Part shown: piece after piece, positions 1 to 7,629 of the stretch
Layout of the letters: each line of letters starts with the position of its first letter
Position numbering within the stretch: position 1 is the first letter of the stretch
Assembly (NCBI GenBank): GCA_029310945.1
Contig: JARJFC010000044.1
Span: 1-30,127 of the forward strand
DNA from: Leptospira sp. 96542
Lineage (GTDB): Bacteria; Spirochaetota; Leptospiria; Leptospirales; Leptospiraceae
DNA: 30,127 nucleotides
Reading direction: 5' to 3'
The notes under the pieces: generated by a model
The model's database searches: none
Seen by the model: the letters and a program-made list of their open reading frames with translations, nothing else
Told to the model about the DNA's origin: nothing
Program-made: the position numbers and the translations under genes

Positions 1-73
1 GATCCAACCTCAACTTTGTGGATTTTTTTGTTTCTGTTTCCATACTTATAAATTGTAGGAAACGGCAAATTTA

Positions 74-85
74 TTAGCTGTTAGG
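74..85 (+). repeat. TTAG(C/T)TGTTA motif, copy A
   Basis: TTAGCTGTTAGG. It is followed by T, so it contains GTTAGGT (80-86), which fits the attC R' core GTTRRRY. No complementary 5' arm was found upstream. Confidence 0.4.
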
Positions 86-100
86 TTCTATTTTACTGAA

Positions 101-141
101 GCGACATAAGAGCCAGCTTCCGTATTTGAATCTTATGTCGC
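101..141. repeat. Perfect 11-bp inverted repeat (stem-loop)
   Basis: GCGACATAAGA (101-111) is perfectly complementary to TCTTATGTCGC (131-141), with a 19-nt loop. No U-tract follows on either strand, so an ordinary intrinsic terminator is unlikely. It lies between copies A and B of the TTAG(C/T)TGTTA motif and could be a structured recombination-site stem or part of a small RNA. Confidence 0.6.
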
Positions 142-190
142 ATTAGATAAGATCCTAATTTGAGATTACCCATACTTCCCAATTTTGAGT

Positions 191-202
191 GCAAACGTTT
201 GC
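191..202. repeat. 12-bp palindrome GCAAACGTTTGC
   Basis: A perfect palindrome in the gene-free stretch, the size of a dimeric regulator site. Its AACGTT centre also occurs four times in the tandem repeat upstream of the protease cluster (11642-11694), but the flanks differ, so a shared regulator is only a possibility. Confidence 0.4.
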
Positions 203-273
203 TTTAGTAAACCTGACTCTGGTTAAGAAGCAAATATCTTAATTAGTTTTCTTTTTTGGGCGCCTCGGATTTG

Positions 274-285
274 TTAGTTGTTAGG
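274..285 (+). repeat. TTAG(C/T)TGTTA motif, copy B
   Basis: TTAGTTGTTAGG, preceded by TTG. It is identical to copy C (1643-1654) over its first ten bases and differs from copy A at one base. No complementary arm was found nearby upstream. Confidence 0.4.
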
Positions 286-559
286 AATTTTATCCAGGAA
301 CCGACCGCGCTCTTCGCTCCAATCTTTCCTATTACTTTGGTGATCACAAACTTTTATAATCTGGAAAGGATTTCCGCTGCGATCGCTGGCGCAGAGAGGT
401 TGTAATCTTGATTCGTGTCATTGGCTAACAGCAGAGAACTGATGAGTGAATATTTTTTTTGTGAAATATTCGACTTTATGATTGATATTTAAAACAATTT
501 ATAGAAATGTCTCTTAATTTCGAATATAAAAAGTAAATGAATCCAGGAATGAAAAAATA

Positions 560-1045
560 ATGGCTATTTCAAAATGTAAAATTATAGAGATGCACAATGT
601 TGGGATAGTTGTTGAATCACTAGATAAGGCAATAGATTTTTTCATTGAACTTGGATTGGTATTTGAAGGGCGCATGGTAGTTGAAGGCGAATGGGCTGGA
701 CGTGTCACAGGTCTTGGAAATCAATCTGTTGAAGTGGCAATGCTTGTCACACCTGATGGCCACAGTCGTCTCGAGCTCTCTCAATTTCATTCACCAAAAA
801 TCATTTCAGATCATCGAAATTCTCCTGTTAACTCGCTCGGATACTTACGTGTAATGTTCAGAGTGGATAATCTCGACGAATTGTTAACAAGAATTGAAAA
901 ATATGGAGCAAAAATAGTTGGCGAAGTTGTCCAGTTTGGCGAGGTCTATCGACTATGTTACATTCGAGGAATTGAAGGTTTACTCATTGGTCTAGCTGAA
1001 CAATTAGGAAATAAAACTTCCGCTGATATTATCCAAAATTCGTAA
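560..1045 (+). CDS. VOC-fold (glyoxalase/bleomycin-resistance-like) protein
   Basis: A 161-residue protein of the vicinal-oxygen-chelate superfamily, with two beta-alpha-beta-beta-beta modules. Module one begins MHNVGIVVESLDKAIDFFIE and ends RLELSQF; module two begins GYLRVMFRVDNLDELLTRIE and ends LLIGLAEQ. Of the usual four metal ligands, His12, Glu72 and Glu147 are in place. The second-module His (normally in an HxxF context) appears to be Arg97, so metal binding may be altered. The exact substrate cannot be told; methylmalonyl-CoA epimerase-like, glyoxalase-like and resistance-type members look similar at this level. AGGA lies about 12 nt before the ATG, longer than ideal spacing. VOC genes are common passenger genes in cassette arrays, which fits the attC-like motifs nearby. 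Confidence 0.85.
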   Translation: MAISKCKIIEMHNVGIVVESLDKAIDFFIELGLVFEGRMVVEGEWAGRVTGLGNQSVEVAMLVTPDGHSRLELSQFHSPKIISDHRNSPVNSLGYLRVMFRVDNLDELLTRIEKYGAKIVGEVVQFGEVYRLCYIRGIEGLLIGLAEQLGNKTSADIIQNS

Positions 1046-1072
1046 AGAATCTATAATATAAACTGACCTCAT

Positions 1073-1105
1073 ATTTCCTTTCTTGAAATTAAAATAAAAG
1101 GAAAT
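1073..1105. terminator. AT-rich hairpin after the VOC gene
   Basis: ATTTCCTTT (1073-1081) pairs perfectly with AAAGGAAAT (1097-1105) across a 15-nt loop, 28 nt after the VOC stop codon. Only a weak T-rich stretch follows, so this is at best a weak terminator. Confidence 0.35.
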
Positions 1106-1142
1106 TAAAAATTGGTTTGGATTAACCTAACGCAAGAATATT

Positions 1143-1628
1143 ATGAACGAAGAATCAGATAAAAAAGAATTTATCGAAAAATTTTTAATACATATTAATT
1201 TAAAAAATGCTGATGAACTTATTTATTTTAATGCCAAAACTTCCCATATTTATTTTGCAGGTTGGGTATTCTTATTGATTTCCATTACTTCAGTTTTGAT
1301 TTTTCCCGAATACTTCCCTTTCTACAAATTTATACTAAATTCCAAAATAACGAATTTTTTGCACATCACATACGAAAAACTAAACAACATAATGTTACTA
1401 TTTTCATTCATTTCTCTTGTTAAGGCATATTCTATTTATATACGAAGAAATGAACTGATAAAGAGTTTATATGGTCTTAAAATCCTCCTTGAATACATGA
1501 GAGTTGATGAAGTATCGTTTTTTAATAATTTAAAAAGAATCTATCCGAATGTAGAAGACTTTGAAATTGCCACATTTACCTCCTCTGTCTTTGAGGCAAA
1601 AATATTTAAAAAAAATAACTTTGCTTAA
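1143..1628 (+). CDS. Small two-helix membrane protein, unknown function
   Basis: A 161-residue protein of unrecognised family. Two hydrophobic segments are visible, about residues 38-57 (FAGWVFLLISITSVLIF) and 79-100 (KLNNIMLLFSFISLVKAYSI). The N-terminal ~35 residues and the C-terminal ~60 residues are charged, suggesting both ends lie on the same side of the inner membrane. The coding DNA is very AT-rich with long A/T runs, more so than most neighbours, consistent with foreign origin. No good ribosome-binding site precedes the ATG. The stop codon overlaps the 5' arm of an attC-like hairpin (1623-1654). It may be a cassette-borne gene; no function can be proposed. Confidence 0.65.
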   Translation: MNEESDKKEFIEKFLIHINLKNADELIYFNAKTSHIYFAGWVFLLISITSVLIFPEYFPFYKFILNSKITNFLHITYEKLNNIMLLFSFISLVKAYSIYIRRNELIKSLYGLKILLEYMRVDEVSFFNNLKRIYPNVEDFEIATFTSSVFEAKIFKKNNFA

Positions 1629-1654
1629 CGAATAATGCTCTGTTAGTTGTTATT
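1623..1654 (+). repeat. attC-like imperfect hairpin, including motif copy C
   Basis: GCTTAAC (1623-1629) fits the integron attC R'' consensus RYYYAAC and contains the stop codon of the preceding gene. TAACGAATAA (1626-1635) pairs at 8 of 10 positions with TTAGTTGTTA (1643-1652) around a 7-nt loop. The imperfect pairing and position right at a stop codon are attC-like. However, it is far shorter than known attC sites, and the 3' core (GTTATTT) does not match GTTRRRY. Confidence 0.3.
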
Positions 1655-1678
1655 TAGAAAGGCACATCGGTAACATAT

Positions 1679-1864
1679 TTACTCAAGAGCCACATAAGTT
1701 ATGATTCTACTCGCAGTTGTCATACCAATCACGATAACCCCATCTATCCTTCTGTATTCTTTATTTGGTTTGAGAACCCAATCCGTTTGTTCTGCCGTGC
1801 CGCCAGTACCGATAAACGGCCAATTCTTTTGGGTATCCGAACTAATTATGTTAATTATTACAAT
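1679..1864 (-). pseudogene. Coding remnant without a start codon
   Basis: A 61-codon stop-free frame on the minus strand, just downstream of the TPR gene, has protein-like composition (for example TDWVLKPNKEYRRIDGVIVI followed by GMTTASRIITYVALE and a stop). It is closed upstream by TAA at 1865-1867 and has no ATG, GTG or TTG with a ribosome site near its start. It therefore looks like the 3' end of a gene whose front has been lost or frameshifted. An 11-nt sequence, GGTATCCGAAC, occurs at its 5' part (1832-1842) and in the last codons of the TPR gene (1901-1911), hinting at a local duplication or deletion. The family is not recognised. Confidence 0.3.
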
Positions 1865-1880
1865 TTAAGTTTCCAATCAC

Positions 1881-3029
1881 TTATTTACAAACCTGTCCCT
1901 GGTATCCGAACGATTTGGCTTTGCTCAGATCTTCGCAACCTTGGTCTTTATTCCCTATTTTTAACCTTGTTATGCCCCGAAGGTAATAACCTCTGTAGTC
2001 ATTGGGAAACCTTTCGATGTAATGTTCTGCATATTTGTTTGCAGTAATGAACTTGTTTGCATTGAGTGCAGCAAGAGAGGCATTCATCAGTGCATCCGTA
2101 TTGGACTTTTCCAATTCATATGCTCTTTCATAACAAACCAAACTTTCTTCGTATCGGTTCAAATCATCAAAGATAATGCCTTTATTATAATGGTTATCGT
2201 GAAAATTTGGGTTTAATTTGATGGCATCTTCAATGTCTTTCAATGCTTCGGGGTAATTTTTGATACTTTGGTATTCTAGTGCTCGGTTCATATAGGCTAA
2301 TGAAAATCTGGGGTTCTGCCCTATTGCTTCCGTATAACTTTTGATTGCATTTTCGTGTTCGCCAAGCGCTCGGTGTGAATTGCCTCGGTTGTAGTATGCA
2401 TCCGCATAATTAGGATCAGTGCGAATTGCACTATTAAATTCAATAATGGCCTCCCTAAATTTACCAATTTTATTGTATTGAATACCTGCCCTCATCGATT
2501 GATAAGAATACCTAAGACTGAATGCTTGGTCAGAAAGTTCACCAAACATTCCTTCTGCGAGTAGAGTCATATTTTTTTCAAAACTATTTATATATGTATG
2601 TAAAACAAAAAGTTCTAATGGCTGCCCTTGAGGGAGGTTTTGAATTTTTTTTGCAAAAACATACGGAAATAAAATGATAATTTTGTTATTATCCTTAGCC
2701 AGTATTAGTTTATGAGTGTATGCTTCTGTATATTTTTTGGGCAGAGTCATCATCAAACGATACGACTCATTTAAAAAGTAACTTTCTTCAGTATCAATTT
2801 CAGTAAGGGTTCCAGGGTTATTTATCGTAATCTTATATGTGGAGGAAAAAATCCCAACCCCAGATGTATATTGTTTCGAATATTCTACAGTATAGTTGTG
2901 TAACGAATTTATATCGATTGGTTCATATATGGAATCTGTTTCAAGTTTAACACGTTTTGGGATTGTACAAAATGATAAAACTGTTTGAAAAGTAAGTAAA
3001 AAAATTGCACTGCGAATCAAAAATTTCAT
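1881..3029 (-). CDS. Exported TPR-repeat protein
   Basis: A 382-residue protein with a hydrophobic export signal at 1-20 followed by LSFC. This could be a loose spirochaetal lipobox (Cys21), although Phe at -1 is unusual, so plain signal-peptidase cleavage is also possible. Residues ~25-175 have no recognised domain. From ~180 to 375 there are about five to six tetratricopeptide repeats, the clearest being AIIEFNSAIRTDPNYADAYY and AIKSYTEAIGQNPRFSLAYM. TPR arrays mediate protein-protein contacts. The gene starts 3 nt after the stop of the penicillin-binding protein gene, with its ribosome site (AAAGG) inside that gene's end, so the two are co-transcribed. A role assisting the envelope proteins upstream is inference. 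Confidence 0.8.
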   Translation of the reverse strand: MKFLIRSAIFLLTFQTVLSFCTIPKRVKLETDSIYEPIDINSLHNYTVEYSKQYTSGVGIFSSTYKITINNPGTLTEIDTEESYFLNESYRLMMTLPKKYTEAYTHKLILAKDNNKIIILFPYVFAKKIQNLPQGQPLELFVLHTYINSFEKNMTLLAEGMFGELSDQAFSLRYSYQSMRAGIQYNKIGKFREAIIEFNSAIRTDPNYADAYYNRGNSHRALGEHENAIKSYTEAIGQNPRFSLAYMNRALEYQSIKNYPEALKDIEDAIKLNPNFHDNHYNKGIIFDDLNRYEESLVCYERAYELEKSNTDALMNASLAALNANKFITANKYAEHYIERFPNDYRGYYLRGITRLKIGNKDQGCEDLSKAKSFGYQGQVCK

Positions 3030-3032
3030 TTT

Positions 3033-5336
3033 TTAGCCTTTGGGTTTTTCATCTGGTGATATATAGATTTTTTCACTATTAGGTAGATTGGATTCATTAT
3101 CTTTTTCATCTCGATCATTTTCGGGAGTACGCACTTCTTGCTCAGGTTCTCCGAGAACACTCTCTCCTTCTGCATCTGGAATATCCCAATCGGAATCTTT
3201 GGGGGAAATTTCATCATCTTTCGCGGTATACTCTAAAGTAAAATGTTTTTGCTTTTCGTCGGGGTGAATTGCATTTTGCGCATAACGCGCCCAGGTGGAA
3301 GCTGCAACAGAAGAGCCTGAACCTGGGATCGGAACTCCTTCTTCATGTCCAAACCAAACAACGGTTACCTCTTCTGGAGTTAAGCCCACAAACCATACAT
3401 CGCGAGCACCTTTAAGTTTTAGTTTAATAAAGTTGGGATTGTCGTTTTCGACAGTTCCTGACTTACCTGCGATATCAAAATTTAGAAAACTAGGGTTTTT
3501 CTTCTGTTTGTTCCCCACCCAAGCTGCAGTTCCACCCTGGGCAAACACCGATTTTAGAAATTGTAAAATAGCCGAAGTGTTCGACGAACTGAATATATTC
3601 CTATTAGTATAATAATTTGGTGATTCAAAATAAACATCTTCGTTGATGACTATTTTTTGAATGAGTGAATATTCAACAATTTTCCCACCATTCACAATTT
3701 CGGAGTATAAAACAGCAACTTCCAAAGGCGAAAAATCTGCAGAACCTAAAGCTAATGTTAGGTTATTAGGAAACCTGTTTTTTTCGGAGAAAGACAACCC
3801 TAACCCTTTTTTTAAGTAATTTGCATAGGTCTTTACACCTAAGTCTTGCAATACGGTGACAGCAACTGTATTTACAGACTGCTGTAAAGCTTCTGCAATT
3901 GTAATTTCACCTAAGTATTTTCCGTACCAATTTTTAGGTTTGTAGCCTGAAATATTGACTGGTTCATCTTTCAAAATTGAATTTGGATGAATCGTTCCCT
4001 CTTCCAGGGCAACACAATATAAAAATCCTTTGAGAACAGATCCTACTTGCCTTTTCATATAAAAAGAACGAACCATATTGCGGTAAGAATCTCCCGCATT
4101 CGTTCCCCCTGAACTAGCCAAAATTTCGCCAGTATATGGGTTTAGGGAAACAATCACTCCTTGAATGGAAGATGCATAATCCTTGTTATCCTTATAGCTC
4201 AATTTAGATTCGTTTCGAAAACTCCATCGCAAAGAATCTATGTCTGTATTTAAAACCGATTTTGCCGACCTTTGTTTGAGAACATCAATCGAAGTATAAA
4301 CTTTGATTGTATTTTCAGATTCCTGAAAACCTTCCAAATTCTCAGTTAAATATTTTAATACATATTCATTGATTTCAGGAGCAACGTTCGATTGGAAAAG
4401 TTTGTTTGCTCCATTTTTTGCTATGGATCCATATGGTGTTTCTTCGTCTTTTTCTTTGATTTGATACAAAGCTCTAAATTCGTTGATTTTTTTTAATGCT
4501 GACTTTTCGTTCAAAACTTCAGTATCTACCAGTGCATTCATCACTGCTTTTTGTTTATTCAGCGCTGCCTTTGTATTCCGAATTGGGTTGTACAAACTCG
4601 GAGCAGGCAATACCCCAACAAGAAGGCTTGCTTCCGCATATGTCAGTTTTGTTGCCGATTTATTAAAGTAGTAGCGGGCAGCCTCTTCCACTCCATATGA
4701 ATTTTGACCAAAATAGGCTTTATTCATATACATACATATGATTTCAGATTTGTTTAATTTTGTTTCGATATAGATTGCGATGATGGTCTCGTATATTTTT
4801 CTCGAAATGGAGTTTCTTGTACGATCGGTAAAAAGATTCCGGGCTAACTGCTGTGTTATGGTTCCTCCACCTTGTTTGATTTGCAGAGATACTAAATTCA
4901 AAACAAAGGCACGTAACATACCTTTTATAGAAATTCCCGAATGTTGTAAAAAATCTCTATCTTCGGAGGCAATGAGAGTTTCTGTAAAGACCTTGGTTTC
5001 GCTACATTGTTTAAGTGATAAAGAAAGAGATGTCCCTGAGTTGTATTTCCCAATGATATTTTGATTCCGGTCATATATTGTAACAATCTGTTTTGGGACA
5101 TCAACTTGGCCTGATTTCGAAAGATTCGCTTGGAGTTTGGAAAGATCGTATTCAATAGATTTTTTATGATAAAAAAAGAGAGAAATTTGGTAGGCAGTGA
5201 GTAAGACCAAAATGACAAATAATGCATATAAGGTGCGCCTTACCGTTTTAAATATTTGGATTCGGTATTTCTGAATTGTTTGGAGACCAAACCTGGAATA
5301 TCTTAGTACGTTTTGAACAAAGATATTCCAGTTCAT
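3033..5336 (-). CDS. Class A penicillin-binding protein (transglycosylase/transpeptidase)
   Basis: A 767-residue bifunctional peptidoglycan synthase of the PBP1A type, anchored by one helix at ~37-56. The GT51 glycosyltransferase domain (about 85-255) shows the catalytic-Glu motif EDRDF (Glu125), GGGTITQQLARNLF and the KAYFGQNSYGVEEAA motif; it polymerises lipid II. The transpeptidase domain (~395-690) has the acyl-serine motif SVLK (Ser433/Lys436), SVN (487-489) and KSG (625-627) in place of the more usual KTG, and cross-links peptide stems in the periplasm. The C-terminal ~80 residues are an acidic, low-complexity tail rich in E, D, P and N. It starts 8 nt after the upstream beta-propeller gene with no obvious ribosome site, suggesting translational coupling in one operon. 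Confidence 0.93.
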   Translation of the reverse strand: MNWNIFVQNVLRYSRFGLQTIQKYRIQIFKTVRRTLYALFVILVLLTAYQISLFFYHKKSIEYDLSKLQANLSKSGQVDVPKQIVTIYDRNQNIIGKYNSGTSLSLSLKQCSETKVFTETLIASEDRDFLQHSGISIKGMLRAFVLNLVSLQIKQGGGTITQQLARNLFTDRTRNSISRKIYETIIAIYIETKLNKSEIICMYMNKAYFGQNSYGVEEAARYYFNKSATKLTYAEASLLVGVLPAPSLYNPIRNTKAALNKQKAVMNALVDTEVLNEKSALKKINEFRALYQIKEKDEETPYGSIAKNGANKLFQSNVAPEINEYVLKYLTENLEGFQESENTIKVYTSIDVLKQRSAKSVLNTDIDSLRWSFRNESKLSYKDNKDYASSIQGVIVSLNPYTGEILASSGGTNAGDSYRNMVRSFYMKRQVGSVLKGFLYCVALEEGTIHPNSILKDEPVNISGYKPKNWYGKYLGEITIAEALQQSVNTVAVTVLQDLGVKTYANYLKKGLGLSFSEKNRFPNNLTLALGSADFSPLEVAVLYSEIVNGGKIVEYSLIQKIVINEDVYFESPNYYTNRNIFSSSNTSAILQFLKSVFAQGGTAAWVGNKQKKNPSFLNFDIAGKSGTVENDNPNFIKLKLKGARDVWFVGLTPEEVTVVWFGHEEGVPIPGSGSSVAASTWARYAQNAIHPDEKQKHFTLEYTAKDDEISPKDSDWDIPDAEGESVLGEPEQEVRTPENDRDEKDNESNLPNSEKIYISPDEKPKG

Positions 5337-5344
5337 AGAAAAAA

Positions 5345-6577
5345 TTAGTCGTGGTAACTCAAACCATCAGCACTAGAAGTGATCCATATGATTTTGTCAT
5401 TTGGATTCACTGCAATCGCATTGATTTTGTTACTCGCAAGGCCATTTTCTTTTTTGTATGTGACCCAAGACATTCCATTGTCTGTAGAAATATTGAGACC
5501 ATTATCGGTTCCAATGATGACGCGGTTGCCATCCATATAAATTGCATTCACCACCGATTTCCCACCGATACCTGCCCATTTGGTAAGATCATTTGTGTTA
5601 CTTTTACTCACACCTAAATTGGTTCCTACAAAAACGTCACCACTAGTTGTGATACCGATGGAATTGATGGAGTCTCCCATGTTAGATTCACCCTTTCCGA
5701 TGCGATTCCAAGAAAATTTAGTACCACCAAAAAGTTTGGCTCCTTCCGTAAAAGCAAAGAGGCCATCCGTCGTTCCAGCGAATACTTTACCATCTTTACT
5801 TACGGCAATGGATAAAATGCGTTTGTCTAACTCTTCACCATTGACGTTAGATGTCCAAGTGGCACCACCATCTTTAGTTTGCGACATACCTTTGTCAGTT
5901 GCCACAATCACACTACCATCCTTCGCGGAGGCAAGATCGTACACATTGTTCGAACTAAGCCCTTGCGCCGTGCCAAATTGTGCCCAAGACCTTCCCACAT
6001 TGGAAGTTTTCCAAACGCCACCACCGACTTCACCACTAGCAGCCACCCAAATTTCTTTTCCTATGAGGATGAGTTTATTGATGCGACCAATATTATTTCC
6101 AAGTGCCTGTGGAACCAATTTTTTCCAAGTTTTGCCCTTATCTGAGCTGATATGAATATTTCCAGATTCTGTGGCGGCAACAATGTCGGAGGAATTTGAA
6201 ACCACAATGCCAGTGAATTTTTGTCCACCACCAGGATTCAAGGTTTTCCAACGGAGTCCTCCTTCCAGATTCATTTCAAAACTAATGAACCCACCAAAAA
6301 CCCAACCTGACTTCTTTTTGCCAAGATTGATTTTATACCAGTAATCAGTGACACCCTCCTCCGTACTTTGGTTGTTGGATCTGTCAGTGACCTCCAATAC
6401 ATCTCCACGTTTTAGATTACCCAGCACGTCCCCGCCCGAAGCGGCAATGTTACGCACATTGAGAACGCCAGCAGTGACCTTGGCAGGACCTGGTTGAAAA
6501 CTTGGCTCTGAAGAAAGAGAGCCAAACGCCACCAAACAAATAGCAATGAAAGCTAAAAATTGAAATTTTTTGCTCAT
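5345..6577 (-). CDS. Exported SH3 + beta-propeller (BNR/Ycf48-like) protein
   Basis: About 410 residues from the ATG at 6577. That start gives a classic signal peptide (MSKKFQFLAFIAICLVAFGS); a GTG at 6601 would add eight unlikely residues and overlap the upstream gene by 14 nt. Residues ~30-95 form a bacterial SH3 domain (VLNVRNIAASGGDVLGNLKR and, later, WYKINLGKKKSGWVFG). The rest is a propeller with BNR-type Asp-box turns: SSDKGKTW, TSNVGRSW, TKDGGATW and STDNGMSW. These repeats occur in sialidases and in Ycf48-like assembly factors; here no catalytic residues were recognised, so a binding or scaffold role is more likely. It sits between an SH3 lipoprotein and a penicillin-binding protein, which suggests work at the peptidoglycan (inference). 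Confidence 0.85.
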   Translation of the reverse strand: MSKKFQFLAFIAICLVAFGSLSSEPSFQPGPAKVTAGVLNVRNIAASGGDVLGNLKRGDVLEVTDRSNNQSTEEGVTDYWYKINLGKKKSGWVFGGFISFEMNLEGGLRWKTLNPGGGQKFTGIVVSNSSDIVAATESGNIHISSDKGKTWKKLVPQALGNNIGRINKLILIGKEIWVAASGEVGGGVWKTSNVGRSWAQFGTAQGLSSNNVYDLASAKDGSVIVATDKGMSQTKDGGATWTSNVNGEELDKRILSIAVSKDGKVFAGTTDGLFAFTEGAKLFGGTKFSWNRIGKGESNMGDSINSIGITTSGDVFVGTNLGVSKSNTNDLTKWAGIGGKSVVNAIYMDGNRVIIGTDNGLNISTDNGMSWVTYKKENGLASNKINAIAVNPNDKIIWITSSADGLSYHD

Positions 6578-6587
6578 AGAATTGATT

Positions 6588-7553
6588 TTATTCCCCGCCA
6601 CCTTCGTACTCAGGTGTGTATTCTGTTCCGACTAACTTTATTTCACTGATACAAGTATCAGAAAGTTTACCTTTATGAATTTTTGTGATTATAAATTTAA
6701 AGCTAGCGCCCGTTAAGTCGACTTGTTTGTTCTGGAAATCGAAAACATCGTCTTCAAAGTCAAGAGATTCCGTTTTTCCGTAAGACGATTCTACTTTAAA
6801 AGTAGCCACACGATTGTTGTTTTTATAACTTTCTTCGTTTTTTGCAAGGCCGTTTACAATACTAATTTCTGATAAATGTACGGCGGATGGAAATGAAACA
6901 GTTAAGGATTCACCGACTCCATCATCTCCCGTTTTTCCTTCACACCAACCAGTTTGGAATTTTGCATCGAATGCGTTGCGTGGATCGTAATCAAGTTCTT
7001 TACCTTCTGTTTGTATGTACTGCGATGATGCAGACGCAGTGGCAGTGCCCAGTCCAGCGATTGTTATGGTTTTAACCACTGTTTCACCGTCACCTAAATC
7101 CGATTTGAGGATGTACGTTTTTTTGCCAGGGAATTGGATGAGTGTGAAATTTTCTGCTTCTTCGATTACAAAAACAACAAGTCCAGCTTTTGCTTTGCCA
7201 GACTTTTCGCTCTTCTCGTTTGGTCTGAGGTAAAGGTCTGCATCCCTTATAACAGTGGCAGTTTTAAGTTCTCCTTCATGTAGGTTTTTTTCCTCTAACC
7301 AACCTTTGGTACTAACACCTTTGATTTCCACCAAATTGTATTTAATGCCAGCAACATCTTTTTCTTCGAGTAAGGTAACATATTCACCACGTTTCACTTT
7401 ACCTTCAGGAACAAGGACAGGTTTTTTTTCACCCGGATTTTCTACCAAATAACCATCAGCGAGAACAGTTTTACTCTTTTTGCAATTGGCTGCAAACAAG
7501 GAAACGAGTAACACTAAAAATAATACCTTCACAATCCGAAAATTGACCATCAT
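6588..7553 (-). CDS. Lipoprotein with SH3 domains and NADase-type glycan-binding domain
   Basis: A 321-residue lipoprotein. Its signal peptide ends in the spirochaetal lipobox AANC (Cys24), followed by Lys-Lys-Ser. Two SH3-like modules are visible at ~32-92 (VKRGEYVTLLEEKDVAGIKY, then GWLEEKNLHEG) and ~95-152 (DADLYLRPNEKSEKSGKAKA). Residues ~165-315 resemble the discoidin-like NADase-type glycan-binding domain common in Leptospira lipoproteins, with DPRNAFDAKFQTGWCEG, NGLAKNEESYKNNNR and DTCISEIKLVG; the two Cys may form a disulphide. Its role is probably to bind cell-wall or surface glycans. GGAG lies 3 nt before the first ATG and 6 nt before the second (7550), so the second may be the real start. 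A hairpin precedes the ribosome site. Confidence 0.85.
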   Translation of the reverse strand: MMVNFRIVKVLFLVLLVSLFAANCKKSKTVLADGYLVENPGEKKPVLVPEGKVKRGEYVTLLEEKDVAGIKYNLVEIKGVSTKGWLEEKNLHEGELKTATVIRDADLYLRPNEKSEKSGKAKAGLVVFVIEEAENFTLIQFPGKKTYILKSDLGDGETVVKTITIAGLGTATASASSQYIQTEGKELDYDPRNAFDAKFQTGWCEGKTGDDGVGESLTVSFPSAVHLSEISIVNGLAKNEESYKNNNRVATFKVESSYGKTESLDFEDDVFDFQNKQVDLTGASFKFIITKIHKGKLSDTCISEIKLVGTEYTPEYEGGGE

Positions 7554-7567
7554 ACACTCCTATTAAT

Positions 7568-7592
7568 CTTACGAGCCAGTTCCGCTCGTAAG
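7568..7592 (-). promoter_or_regulatory. Leader hairpin just upstream of the SH3-lipoprotein ribosome site
   Basis: CTTACGAG (7568-7575) and CTCGTAAG (7585-7592) form a perfect 8-bp stem with a 9-nt loop. On the minus-strand transcript it ends only a few bases before the GGAG ribosome site of the downstream lipoprotein. It is not followed by a U-tract, so it is more likely an mRNA processing or stability element, or a translation-modulating hairpin, than a terminator. It sits in the only sizeable gap (76 nt) of the seven-gene cluster. Confidence 0.4.
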
Positions 7593-7629
7593 GAATTGTT
7601 ATGGGAAAATCGGTTTTGTAAAGAAAAAT

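Larger units (their letters stand above)
1..559. other. Gene-free region rich in inverted repeats
   Basis: No reading frame of protein-like composition is seen on either strand. The stretch contains an 11-bp inverted repeat (101-141), a 12-bp palindrome GCAAACGTTTGC (191-202), the palindrome GCGATCGC (379-386) flanked by CTGCG/CGCAG arms, and two copies of a TTAG(C/T)TGTTAGG motif (74-85 and 274-285). The motif recurs after the second gene (1643-1654). The mix of short hairpins and a recurring motif between small unrelated genes suggests recombination sites or decayed cassettes, but no integrase is present in the window. It probably also carries the promoter of the VOC gene; no clear -35/-10 pair could be fixed. 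Confidence 0.5.

Noticed and set aside
3454..3465. KSG in place of KTG in the penicillin-binding protein, considered as an inactivating change
   Set aside because: KSG is an accepted variant in functional transpeptidases, and the SxxK and SxN motifs are intact.
5580..6155. 191-codon open frame on the plus strand
   Set aside because: It lies wholly inside the SH3/beta-propeller gene on the other strand. Pro/Leu/Ser-rich composition without domains is typical of a reverse-strand shadow.
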